DNA of 64,000 bases from NCBI GenBank assembly GCA_944323935.1, contig CALUUJ010000005.1, forward strand, positions 46,862-110,861, read 5' to 3'. Positions within the stretch are counted from its first letter, which is position 1; every line of letters begins with the position of its first letter. Below the pieces are notes generated by a model. It was given only the letters and a program-made list of their open reading frames with translations, did not search any database and was not told the DNA's origin. Both the position numbers and the translations under genes were made by a program. Shown here piece by piece: positions 37,833 to 45,584 of the stretch. The stretch comes from Candidatus Gastranaerophilales bacterium. GTDB taxonomy: Bacteria; Cyanobacteriota; Vampirovibrionia; Gastranaerophilales; Gastranaerophilaceae.

Positions 37833-38163
37833 TGCTTCTTTCTTTCCATTTTCTATAATCAAATCTTATATCTTCTATTTTAATTCCCATTTTTTCTGAT
37901 TTTTCATTCATATATTGTAAGATTTTTGTTTTGTTAAAAAATAGTTCATTTGATATGAATGAGTCAGCACAAAGAATTGTTAATTGGTTATCGGCAGAAA
38001 ATTCATAAACTTTAGTGTATTTAGAAATTTTATTGCCGACAATTTCTTTCCAAAACTTATTTATTTCATTAAGCCATTGAATCTCATTCTGATTATAATT
38101 AAAATCCAAAGATTTTATTATATCTTCTATAAGTTCAAAGTTAGAATTGTTTATTTTTTTCAT
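37825..38163 (-). CDS. DUF721/DciA-like protein
   Basis: 112 residues. The pattern W-EIVG-KISKYT, a beta strand LTILCADSFISNEL and a terminal IEDIRFDYR fit the DUF721 (DciA) family. DciA is the ancestral bacterial factor that interacts with and loads the replicative helicase DnaB where DnaC/DnaI is absent. Similarity is moderate and the protein is short, so the call is tentative. It is leaderless-type (promoter immediately upstream) and overlaps the next gene by 8 bp, a prepilin-like protein with no link to replication. Confidence 0.65.
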   Translation of the reverse strand: MKKINNSNFELIEDIIKSLDFNYNQNEIQWLNEINKFWKEIVGNKISKYTKVYEFSADNQLTILCADSFISNELFFNKTKILQYMNEKSEKMGIKIEDIRFDYRKWKERSNE

Positions 38164-38197
38164 GTTTTAATTATATATTTTTTTTAAAAACTTTCAA
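38164..38197 (-). promoter_or_regulatory. Leaderless-type promoter of the DciA-like gene
   Basis: Minus strand: TTGAAA (38197-38192), 16-bp spacer, TATAAT (38175-38170), 6 bases TAAAAC, ATG at 38163. No ribosome site. It is the best -35/-10 match of the leaderless set. Confidence 0.65.
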
Positions 38198-38211
38198 AAA
38201 AGTTAATGATT

Positions 38212-38871
38212 CTAAACTTCTAAAATTTTTTTAACTTCAGATATGATTTTTTTATGAATTTCTTTTTCATTTAAAGTACCATCAATTGAAATAAAACCAT
38301 ATTCTTTTATCATTTTCTTGTATTCTTCTAAACATTTTCCTTGATATATCTGAAAACTTTTATAAAAATCGCTACTCAAACCAATATCTCTACCTGATTC
38401 CCAATAATCCAAACCTGTTGTGCCTATTATTCTTTTTAGTAAAATTTCAACAGGTACATCTAAGTAGAATACCATATCAGGTTCCGGAGCATAATCATAT
38501 AAATTTTTCAACCATTCTATATTGTGTCCTCTTACAACATCTCTTACGTATGCAGTATAAATATATCTGTCTAAAATAACTACAAAACCTGCTTTTAATG
38601 CCGGAATTATTACTTGCTCTAATCTATCTGCAAAATCAGCAGCATAAAGTAAACTAAATGTAGTTGCATTGAGAAGGTTTCTGTCTTTTGCATCATTTAT
38701 AGCATCTGCAATGAATTTTGATGTTTTCCATTCACTTACCATAACACCATATGATTGATCTTCAATCCAGCGTTTTAGCCGTTCAATTTGTGTTGATTTA
38801 CCGGAACCGTCTGTACCTTCTATTACTATTAATAATCCTTCATAGCCGTGTTTCGATTTATATTGCGTCAT
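38212..38871 (-). CDS. Thymidylate-kinase-like P-loop kinase, copy B
   Basis: 219 residues. Walker A EGTDGSGKSTQ near residue 18, LLYAADFADRLEQVIIPAL and DRYIYTAYVRDVVRG place it in the thymidylate kinase superfamily. The dTMP-kinase REPGGT motif is missing and the same place reads VSEWKTSKF, and the DSSLAYQG-like substrate loop is replaced by YTAYVRD. The phosphoryl acceptor may therefore not be dTMP. It begins immediately after the stop of its paralogue, with no gap. Another dTMP kinase elsewhere in the genome would support a distinct role. Confidence 0.8.
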   Translation of the reverse strand: MTQYKSKHGYEGLLIVIEGTDGSGKSTQIERLKRWIEDQSYGVMVSEWKTSKFIADAINDAKDRNLLNATTFSLLYAADFADRLEQVIIPALKAGFVVILDRYIYTAYVRDVVRGHNIEWLKNLYDYAPEPDMVFYLDVPVEILLKRIIGTTGLDYWESGRDIGLSSDFYKSFQIYQGKCLEEYKKMIKEYGFISIDGTLNEKEIHKKIISEVKKILEV

Positions 38872-39555
38872 TTATAAATTAATTCCTTTTTTTGTTAATA
38901 TTTTTTGAACTTCTTCTCTAAAAAATACCTGTTTTTTATGAATGCTTTCATTTGCATCAATTTCTACCAATCCATATTCATCTATCATTTTTTTGTATTC
39001 ATCGTTAACTCTTTTCTGGAAAATTTTATAGCTTTCATATGGATCATTACTTATTTTTAAATCCATACCTGCTTCATAAAATTTAGGAGAACGATTAGAA
39101 CATATTCTTTCCAAAGATACATCTTCAGATACTCTAAAATATAAGGTTAAGTCAGGTTTTACGGCAAAACCGTAAACTTTTCTGACCCAGTCTCTGTCTA
39201 CGCCTCTTGCAACATCTCTTGCAAATGCTGTATATACATATCTGTCTGCCAAAACAATGAACCCTGCTTTTAAAGCAGGAATTATTACTTGTTCCAGTCT
39301 GTCGGCAAAATCTACTGCATGTAATAGGGAAAATGTTCTTGGACTTAATAGATTTTTTTTCTTTGCAATTTTAGTTGTTTGGGAAATTAAATCGGATGAA
39401 TTCCATTCAGTAAAAATTACATCTTGCTTTCTTGATTTTAGCCAATCGCGAAGTATAGCAAGCTGAGTTGATTTACCGGAGCCGTCTATGCCTTCCACGC
39501 AAACAAGTACTCCAGGCAGATTATGTGGTTGATTGAGTCTAGACTTGTATTTCAT
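38872..39555 (-). CDS. Thymidylate-kinase-like P-loop kinase, copy A
   Basis: 227 residues from ATG 39555, chosen because it aligns with the start of copy B (KYKSRLNQ and QYKSKHGY); an ATG at 39597 would add 14 residues. Walker A EGIDGSGKSTQ, LLHAVDFADRLEQVIIPAL and DRYVYTAFARDVARG. As in copy B, REPGGT is replaced (FTEWNSSDL). The two are related along their whole length but clearly diverged, so the duplication is old. They may form a heterodimer, as the adjacency suggests, but that is inference. Confidence 0.8.
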   Translation of the reverse strand: MKYKSRLNQPHNLPGVLVCVEGIDGSGKSTQLAILRDWLKSRKQDVIFTEWNSSDLISQTTKIAKKKNLLSPRTFSLLHAVDFADRLEQVIIPALKAGFIVLADRYVYTAFARDVARGVDRDWVRKVYGFAVKPDLTLYFRVSEDVSLERICSNRSPKFYEAGMDLKISNDPYESYKIFQKRVNDEYKKMIDEYGLVEIDANESIHKKQVFFREEVQKILTKKGINL

Positions 39556-39729
39556 AATAAATAATTTTTCTTCTTTCTCTTTAAAAAATGATAACATAAA
39601 TTTTAAATATATTTTTAAGGCAGCTTTATCTTTTTTATACTGTAAACGCTTTTGTTTATTTGATTTTATGTTGTTTTTGTCTGAAAAATTTTTAACAATA
39701 AATAATGAAAATGTAACAAAATGTTAAAA

Positions 39730-39744
39730 GTGTACATTGTACAC
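39730..39744. promoter_or_regulatory. Perfect palindrome, candidate operator
   Basis: GTGTACATTGTACAC, 7-bp arms around a single T. It has the size and symmetry of a binding site for a dimeric regulator and lies upstream of the divergent kinase pair and the orphan plus-strand transcript. The regulator is unknown. Confidence 0.45.
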
Positions 39745-39784
39745 GATATTAAATTGTTAACATGTGGAAATTATAAAAGTAGAG

Positions 39785-39880
39785 GATATTAAAAGTTACA
39801 TAGTGATAAATAAGTGTTTTCTCTCTCTTATTCCTCTCTCTGATATATAGTGAACTTAACCGATGTCAATCGGTTTTTTT
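39785..39880 (+). ncRNA. Candidate small RNA ending at an orphan terminator
   Basis: No plus-strand gene precedes the terminator at 39858-39880, which suggests an independent short transcript. The proposed 5' end near 39785 follows a TATAAA-like element at about 39772; this boundary is a guess. The body is CT-rich and has no credible open frame. Confidence 0.35.
39858..39880 (+). terminator. Rho-independent terminator without an upstream gene
   Basis: AACCGAT (39858-39864), loop GTCA, ATCGGTT (39869-39875), followed by five further T. Works on the plus strand only. Confidence 0.75.
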
Positions 39881-39929
39881 ATTTTATAAAGAATATTTTA
39901 TATGTTTGAAACATATAATAAAGATGATA

Positions 39930-40739
39930 CTAAAGAATATTTTTCCCTTCACTTGAATACATTTGTGACCGTGTATTTTTAATATCGGCTAAAATTTTAA
40001 AATCTTTAGTTTTTTGTAGTAAATTAATTGACGAAATAAGTTTTTCTATTGCATCATTAATGTTTGCTGAGTTATAAGTTTGCATATCGTTAGCCATTTC
40101 AAGATTAGATGTAGAAAGTCTTGTCATATCTCTAAATCCGCTGGAAGCTAACTTTAGAGCTAAGGTGTTACTCTGGGCACTATAAAATAAAGCTTGAGAA
40201 ACAATTAAAGGCATATGGCTTATTAAAGCTACTGCTTCATCGTGTTTTTTTGCATCTGTTATGACGACTTCAGCACCCGTTTGTTTAATTATGTTTCCAA
40301 CTATTGTTATATCTTCATCATTTATATTATCGGAAGGTGTTAACACCCATTTTGCACCAATAAAAAGCTCTTTAAATGATGCATCATAGCCATTAAATTC
40401 TGTTCCTGCCATCGGGTGTGAACCAATAAATTTATAAGGTCTTTTCTTTTGCATAACAAATTCTTTTACACTTGCACAATCAAGCACGATACAATTTTTA
40501 TCAACAATTGATTCCAGTTCATTGAGTATTTCAAGTGTTTTATTTATTGGTGATGCAACAAATACAATATTGCAATTTTTTAGAGTTTTTATATTGTCAG
40601 ATGAATTTTGAGTATATTTTTTTGCTTTTTCAACAGTGTCTTTATTTCTTGTTACAGTATAAATTGTATTATCTGTTTCTGATAATGCTTTTAATAATGA
40701 GCCACCAATTAAACCTAAACTTATTATTCCTATTTTCAT
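39930..40739 (-). CDS. tyrA: Prephenate/arogenate dehydrogenase
   Basis: 269 residues. Oxidative decarboxylation of prephenate or arogenate toward tyrosine, NAD(P) dependent. Seen: N-terminal GLIGGSLLKAL dinucleotide loop, FVASPINKTLEIL, and the active-site segment GSHPMAGTEFNGYDAS. No ACT or chorismate mutase domain. Leadered: GAGGA lies 6 bases before the ATG and TATAAT about 25 bases upstream. No other aromatic amino acid genes are nearby. Confidence 0.92.
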   Translation of the reverse strand: MKIGIISLGLIGGSLLKALSETDNTIYTVTRNKDTVEKAKKYTQNSSDNIKTLKNCNIVFVASPINKTLEILNELESIVDKNCIVLDCASVKEFVMQKKRPYKFIGSHPMAGTEFNGYDASFKELFIGAKWVLTPSDNINDEDITIVGNIIKQTGAEVVITDAKKHDEAVALISHMPLIVSQALFYSAQSNTLALKLASSGFRDMTRLSTSNLEMANDMQTYNSANINDAIEKLISSINLLQKTKDFKILADIKNTRSQMYSSEGKNIL

Positions 40740-40837
40740 ATTGTCCTCAATATCAGATTACCATTATAAATGAAATTGTTAAAAATTGTTAACAAATATT
40801 CATAAATTTGCGTAGTATTCAATTATATGTAATAATA

Positions 40838-40903
40838 CAGATAAATTAATAGTCTAACCATTCCTTTCTTGACTTATGCGGCTTTAGGTCGCATTTTATT
40901 TTT
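40838..40903 (+). ncRNA. Second candidate small RNA with orphan terminator
   Basis: A plus-strand terminator at 40876-40903 has no plus-strand gene upstream. A possible promoter, TTGCGT with TAATAA near 40830, would start an RNA of about 65 bases. The motif AATTGTTAACA (40784-40794) lies 56 bases before GATAAAT, in the same order and nearly the same spacing (53) as at 39752. Boundaries are uncertain. Confidence 0.35.
40876..40903 (+). terminator. Rho-independent terminator without an upstream gene
   Basis: ATGCGGC (40876-40882), loop TTTAG, GTCGCAT (40888-40894) with one G-T pair, followed by TTTATTTTT. Confidence 0.7.
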
Positions 40904-40908
40904 ATAAA

Positions 40909-40939
40909 TAAAAAACCATCCGTTAGAAGAATGGTTTTT
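40909..40939 (-). terminator. Terminator of the Lys/Gly-rich protein gene
   Basis: AAAAACCAT (40911-40919) and ATGGTTTTT (40931-40939), loop 11 bases. On the minus strand it lies about 30 bases after the stop at 40968 and is followed by a T-rich run. Confidence 0.7.
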
Positions 40940-40967
40940 ATTAATTATTTATAGAATTTTTATATTG

Positions 40968-42071
40968 TTATACAGTTACATTAAAAGGATTTGTTGCATT
41001 GAGGTTTTCAATTTCTTGAGATTGAGTTATATCGGAAATAGTAGTATTTTCAGTAATTTCTTTTGTGTTTTCTTTGTTTTGTTGTTCGTTAGCAATTTCT
41101 CTTTCTGATTTTCCTGTTATAGCTTTTGTTAGTTTACCAGCAGCAAATGAACCTAACATACCACCAACAAAACCGCAAACAGCACCTACAGCAGTACCAA
41201 TACCCGGACAAATAGCAGTACCTATTGCACTACCCAGAGCCATACCGGCTTGTTCTCCTGCAATGAATCCGGCTGTATCACCTAAAACTTTAATTGTAGA
41301 TTTTCCAAGTTGTTTTAACCCTTTTTCTGTGCCAAGCTCTTGGAATGTTGGTACAACTTCTGTAACACCTTCTATTATACCGCTAAACACAACCATAATG
41401 CCGGCACCGGATGATTTCATAAATTTAGAAATATTTCCGAATTTACCTTTTGTAAGCTTGTTTAGTTTTGTTCCAATTTTACCAAGTTTTGCAGTTGAAT
41501 TTGCACTTCCGGTTGTGATTGCAATCCTTGAATCTACAGCTTTTTCAGTTTTGCTTATACAGTCTGCAATAGCTTTTTGAGATTTTGTTTCTGCTTTATG
41601 CGCTAATGTTTCTGCTATTTTACTGCCTGGTTTTTTTGCTGCTTTATCAGCTAATTTTTTTGCTTTTTCTGCAAGTTTGGATGCTTTAGCTTTTGATTTT
41701 ATAGCTGCTTTTTCATTTATATATACAAATTTACTTTGATTTGCGTGTTGAATGTATTCAGCTAATCTTGTTGATAATTTACCTTCACCTTTTAATAAAT
41801 TATTTAGTGCTTTTTTATCGACTTCTCCTAATATTTTTAGGTTATTATTGCGAAATGTTCCATTTGCTTTTTTATTTCTAAACAGAAAATTGATTAATGG
41901 AATACCTTCAAAGAATAATGCACTTGAAGCAGCACTTTTTGTTGTACTTGAAAAAGTGTCAGGTACATCTTGTAATGTTTGATTACCTGTATATTTGATA
42001 AGCTTCTTAACATCTGCTTCTTTTACGACTTGCTGATTTGTTAGATTTACTGAGTTTATTGAACTTACCAT
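40968..42071 (-). CDS. Lys/Ala-rich coiled protein with a glycine-zipper membrane domain, unknown
   Basis: 367 residues from ATG 42071 (MVSSINSV); an ATG at 42098 is possible but lacks context. The N-terminus is a degenerate Ser/Asn/Thr segment. Residues about 130-185 are a Lys/Ala helix with repeated AxKxAxK spacing. Residues about 270-330 are rich in Gly and Ala with GxxxG spacing (GMALGSAIGTAICPGIGTAVGAVCGFVGGMLGS), typical of glycine-zipper membrane segments. No signal peptide is obvious. Such zippers occur in pore-forming or membrane-scaffolding proteins, but I do not know this family. Confidence 0.7.
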   Translation of the reverse strand: MVSSINSVNLTNQQVVKEADVKKLIKYTGNQTLQDVPDTFSSTTKSAASSALFFEGIPLINFLFRNKKANGTFRNNNLKILGEVDKKALNNLLKGEGKLSTRLAEYIQHANQSKFVYINEKAAIKSKAKASKLAEKAKKLADKAAKKPGSKIAETLAHKAETKSQKAIADCISKTEKAVDSRIAITTGSANSTAKLGKIGTKLNKLTKGKFGNISKFMKSSGAGIMVVFSGIIEGVTEVVPTFQELGTEKGLKQLGKSTIKVLGDTAGFIAGEQAGMALGSAIGTAICPGIGTAVGAVCGFVGGMLGSFAAGKLTKAITGKSEREIANEQQNKENTKEITENTTISDITQSQEIENLNATNPFNVTV

Positions 42072-42318
42072 AGTAATTTGGAATCCTTTTCTACACATGT
42101 AAATAAAGTATTTTTTTTGTGAGAAATTTACTAATTAAGAAATTATTTGTAAATTTTGTTAAGAAAACTATTAAAGGTTGAGTTGTAACTTAAGGAATTT
42201 AGCTTTATATGCTTGAAAATACTTAAGATAGAGTATTGTTTTTTCTCTCATATACGTTTAAGATTTTTGTTAGCGTGGTAAGTTATGAATATTAGTATAT
42301 AGAGGTAAGCGAGGAAAT

Positions 42319-42819
42319 ATGAAAAAATTTTGTATATTATTTATGTTGTTTTCCTTTATTTCAGTTATGCCGTGTTTTGCTTTAAAAATTATAGTTAATG
42401 AAAATACAGATAGGACTGTTCCTTCAAGAAGTAGTAGTCCTGCAGATTCATATGAAGAAGACTACAGTATGGAAGAGACCGGTGATATGTTATATGATCA
42501 GCAGCAAAGGCCATTAATTACAAGGCAGTCTGAATATAATAATCAAAAATATGAATTGGTATATAAGCCATTGTTGGGTGCGAATATCCGTCCAGAGTTG
42601 GTTGGTACAACATGGAACTATCCGGTTAATAATATGCCACCCAACGTAGATGAGAATATGAGGCCTGTTAATAACGATGTAAATAGTGTAAATAATCAAG
42701 AACCTGAAAAAGTGGTAAAAAGATATTTGAGAGAAGCTGCTGATTATTATGTTCTTGACACAATAAACCATCCTAAAAATATTATTCCTGCCGGTTTTGA
42801 AGAAATTATTCAAGAATAA
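42319..42819 (+). CDS. Secreted protein of unknown function
   Basis: 166 residues. A clear signal peptide (residues 1-21, basic KK, hydrophobic core, CFA before the cut), then an acidic, Asn/Pro-rich, probably disordered region, and a short C-terminal conserved-looking block KRYLREAADYYVLDTINHPKN. Ribosome site GAGG 6 bases upstream of the ATG. Single gene closed by a strong terminator. No family recognised. Confidence 0.7.
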   Translation: MKKFCILFMLFSFISVMPCFALKIIVNENTDRTVPSRSSSPADSYEEDYSMEETGDMLYDQQQRPLITRQSEYNNQKYELVYKPLLGANIRPELVGTTWNYPVNNMPPNVDENMRPVNNDVNSVNNQEPEKVVKRYLREAADYYVLDTINHPKNIIPAGFEEIIQE

Positions 42820-42836
42820 AAGTTTTTAAAAGATTG

Positions 42837-42872
42837 AAAAGACTCTTCTCATTATAGAGAAGAGTCTTTTTT
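42837..42872 (+). terminator. Terminator of the secreted protein gene
   Basis: Perfect 14-bp stem, AAAAGACTCTTCTC (42837-42850), loop ATTATA, GAGAAGAGTCTTTT (42857-42870), then further T. Confidence 0.92.
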
Positions 42873-42886
42873 CGTTTTCTTTATGC

Positions 42887-42913
42887 AAAAAAAAAGGAAC
42901 TTTTTGGGTTCCT
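42887..42913 (-). terminator. Minus-strand terminator without a minus-strand gene
   Basis: On the minus strand AGGAAC (42913-42908 read as complement), 7-base loop, GTTCCT (42900-42895), then nine T (42895-42887). No minus-strand gene exists between here and the kinase, so an unannotated transcript is implied. Confidence 0.6.
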
Positions 42914-43153
42914 CTGAAAATTTTTTTCAATTTCCTCGTGTGTTAGTAAAGGTAGTAAGTAAGGTAAGTATGAATATAAAATTTAAAATTTGTATCTTAA
43001 TTAAAACTTAATTGAATCCTCGTATTTATATAAAGGTTTTTGCTCTTTCAAAATTGCTTTTTAAATTTAAAAATTAATATAACTTTACAAAAATTTTATA
43101 ATTAAGTTTGCTGTTACAATATATAATTAGTATTAAAAATAATCAGGTAAATT

Positions 43154-45238
43154 ATGGCAAATATAATAATTATTTCTGACAATAGTTCAACAAAAAAGGA
43201 AATTGATAATTTGGGGCTTAAGAATCCATATATAATAAATTTCGTTTCAGTTGAAGAAGCATTGGAAGATATTATTAAAGAAGAAAAAGCAGATGTTATT
43301 CTTTTTGATTGTGCATCGGTAAATATTGATATTGTTTCTTTAGTCAGGAAGATGAAACTTTCTCTTCAAACGAAAGATATTCGGTCTATTTTACTTTTAC
43401 CGGAAAATGATATTAATTATGATATTTTGAAATATGTCAATTCATATATCAAAAGACCTTTTGATAAGAATTTGTTTATAGCTGCTTTAAATTCATCTTT
43501 ACAACTGAGAGAAACATTTAGAGTACTTTCTAAAAATAATAATGATTTAGCAAAAAGTCTGTATCAATTAAACGTACTTTATAATACAAGTACTCAATTG
43601 GCCGGCTCTTTAGATAAGACAAAATTAATAGAAATTATGACAGACGGGTTAGAGCAAAGTTTATCATTGTCATTGTGTTATGCATTAATTTTAAATGAAG
43701 TAAATGATATAAAACTTATAATCAAGTCATTATTTCCTATATCGCCCAGACTGGAGAATGCTATAAAACTAAGAGCATTATTGAATTATAAAAATCTTTT
43801 TTCCATTAATCCTTCTATATATGATATTGAAGTTATTAAATATAATAAAGATCAATTTGGGGAATACGATTTAAATGTGTTCGGTTATGATAATCTTTTT
43901 GCGCCAATAAATATTAAGAATAAATTTTATGGAATTATAGAGGTTTTCAGAGAAAATGATTTTGCACAAGATGATACGAAATGTTTTACTACATTGATAA
44001 AACAGGTTTCACTTCCGTTAGAAAGTGCTATTTTATATGAAGAAATTAAAGATACAAATATAAAATTAGAGAAATTAGAAAGATTGAAATCTGAATTTAT
44101 TTCTATAGTTTCTCATGAATTAAGAACTCCGTTAACTTCAATAAACAGTGCTTTAGATATTATCTTAAAGGGTACAACCGGAGAAATCAATGATGCAATG
44201 GAAAAGTTCTTAAATTTAGCAAAACGAAATGTTACAAGACTTTCTGCAATTATATATGATTTATTGGATTTATCTAAGATAGAAGCAGGTAAGATGGAAT
44301 TTCGTTTTGAGAAAACGAATATAAATTTACCTGTAGAGTTAGTAAAAAATACTCTTGAAAGCTGGGCCAAAGAGCAAAATATTAATATTAATCTGACTTT
44401 AGATACATCTTTGCCAGTTGTTTATATAGATACACAAAGGATGGAACAGGTTATAACCAATTTAATTTCAAATGCAATAAAGTTTACAAAAGAAAATGGA
44501 ACTATAGAGGTTGAAACATCAAGAATTTCAGCCGATGATATAAGGAATAATAAATTTTTTAATACGATTCCAGAACATTTAAGCAGTGAATATGTACAAA
44601 TATCAGTTAAAGATAATGGTATAGGTATTGCAAGAGAAAATTGGGGAAAAGTATTTGAACAATTTAAACAAATAGAAAATTCATTAAGTAGAAAAGTAGG
44701 CGGTTCTGGTTTGGGGTTACCCATTGCAAAGCGATTGATGGATGTTCATAAGGGTTTTATATGGTTAGATAGTGAAATTAATAAGGGATCGACATTTTAT
44801 CTTGCGATTCCGGTAATGACTGAGATGGAAATATTTGAGCTTTCTTTAGAACAAGATATACAAAAGGCAAAGCAGGAGCACATTAATATTTCTATGATAT
44901 CTTTATCTGAGAAAATAGTTGAAGGAAAGTCTTTAATAGATAAAATGTTAGCAGAAGACATAATAAGGAAAACTTCCGTTTGCAAGGAATGTTCAATTGT
45001 TGAAAATGGAAGAAGAAATTATTATTTCTATTCAGTTGATATGGACTCATTTGTACATGATTTTGAGGTCAGAAAACTCCATACATATATAAATTCAAAT
45101 TTATATGAGTTTCAAGAATGTGATATATTATACTCATCAGCATTATATCCGCAAGATGGTGAACAACTGATTGATTTAATTGGGAAGCTGAATGATTTTT
45201 CAAAAGGGGATATAGATGAAAAAAATATTAATAGTTGA
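43154..45238 (+). CDS. Sensor histidine kinase with N-terminal receiver-like and GAF domains
   Basis: 694 residues. Residues 1-120 resemble a receiver domain (VILFDCAS with an Asp at the expected strand end), then a GAF-like region (about 140-295), HisKA with SHELRTPL (His321), and HATPase with NLISNAIKF, VKDNGIGIA and GSGLGLPIAKRL. A C-terminal domain of about 140 residues after the kinase core is not recognised. No membrane helix, so it is soluble. It overlaps the response regulator by 23 bp, so they are a cognate pair. Confidence 0.92.
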   Translation: MANIIIISDNSSTKKEIDNLGLKNPYIINFVSVEEALEDIIKEEKADVILFDCASVNIDIVSLVRKMKLSLQTKDIRSILLLPENDINYDILKYVNSYIKRPFDKNLFIAALNSSLQLRETFRVLSKNNNDLAKSLYQLNVLYNTSTQLAGSLDKTKLIEIMTDGLEQSLSLSLCYALILNEVNDIKLIIKSLFPISPRLENAIKLRALLNYKNLFSINPSIYDIEVIKYNKDQFGEYDLNVFGYDNLFAPINIKNKFYGIIEVFRENDFAQDDTKCFTTLIKQVSLPLESAILYEEIKDTNIKLEKLERLKSEFISIVSHELRTPLTSINSALDIILKGTTGEINDAMEKFLNLAKRNVTRLSAIIYDLLDLSKIEAGKMEFRFEKTNINLPVELVKNTLESWAKEQNININLTLDTSLPVVYIDTQRMEQVITNLISNAIKFTKENGTIEVETSRISADDIRNNKFFNTIPEHLSSEYVQISVKDNGIGIARENWGKVFEQFKQIENSLSRKVGGSGLGLPIAKRLMDVHKGFIWLDSEINKGSTFYLAIPVMTEMEIFELSLEQDIQKAKQEHINISMISLSEKIVEGKSLIDKMLAEDIIRKTSVCKECSIVENGRRNYYFYSVDMDSFVHDFEVRKLHTYINSNLYEFQECDILYSSALYPQDGEQLIDLIGKLNDFSKGDIDEKNINS

Positions 45239-45581
45239 TGATGAAGCAGATATAATAGAAATATTGCAGTTTGTATTAGAAGCAGAAGGCTTTCAATGTT
45301 TTACTGCATACGATGGAGAAACGGGATTAAAACTTGCAAAAGAGATTCATCCTGATTTGATTATATTGGATGTTATGATGCCCAAAATCAACGGATATAA
45401 AATAAGTCGACTATTGAAATATGATAATAAGTATAAAGACATACCTATTTTAATGATAACAGCCCGTTCACAAGAGGAAGATAAAATAATAGGAGAAGAA
45501 ACCGGCGCTGATGAATATATAACAAAACCATTTAATGTTGATTATGTTGTTGGAAAAGTGAAAAGTTATTTGGGGTATTAG
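45216..45581 (+). CDS. Single-domain response regulator (CheY-like)
   Basis: 121 residues, one receiver domain without an output domain. Acidic pair Asp8-Asp9, phospho-acceptor Asp52, Thr82 and Lys104 are all present. It must act through protein contact. The next gene, 3 bp downstream, is a degenerate pilus-type ATPase, the obvious candidate partner. Confidence 0.95.
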   Translation: MKKILIVDDEADIIEILQFVLEAEGFQCFTAYDGETGLKLAKEIHPDLIILDVMMPKINGYKISRLLKYDNKYKDIPILMITARSQEEDKIIGEETGADEYITKPFNVDYVVGKVKSYLGY

Positions 45582-45584
45582 TAA

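Larger units (their letters stand above)
39556..39929. other. Intergenic region with palindrome and orphan terminator
   Basis: About 370 bases without a convincing gene between the kinase start and the tyrA stop. It holds the palindrome GTGTACATTGTACAC, the motif AATTGTTAACA (39752-39762), a CT-rich stretch (about 39816-39840) and a plus-strand terminator. Short frames here have no start context. Confidence 0.6.
42820..43153. other. Intergenic region between secreted protein and kinase operon
   Basis: Holds the plus-strand terminator at 42837-42872, a minus-strand terminator hairpin at 42887-42913, and the kinase promoter (TATAAT about 25 bases before the ATG at 43154, with an AGG ribosome site). 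On the minus strand a TTGAAA and a TATAAATA lie around 43055-43030, which could start a short RNA of about 130 bases. No open frame found. Confidence 0.5.

Noticed and set aside
39533..39727. 64-codon plus-strand frame before the palindrome
   Set aside because: Overlaps the start of the kinase gene on the other strand, has no ribosome site and is Phe/Leu/Lys-rich noise.
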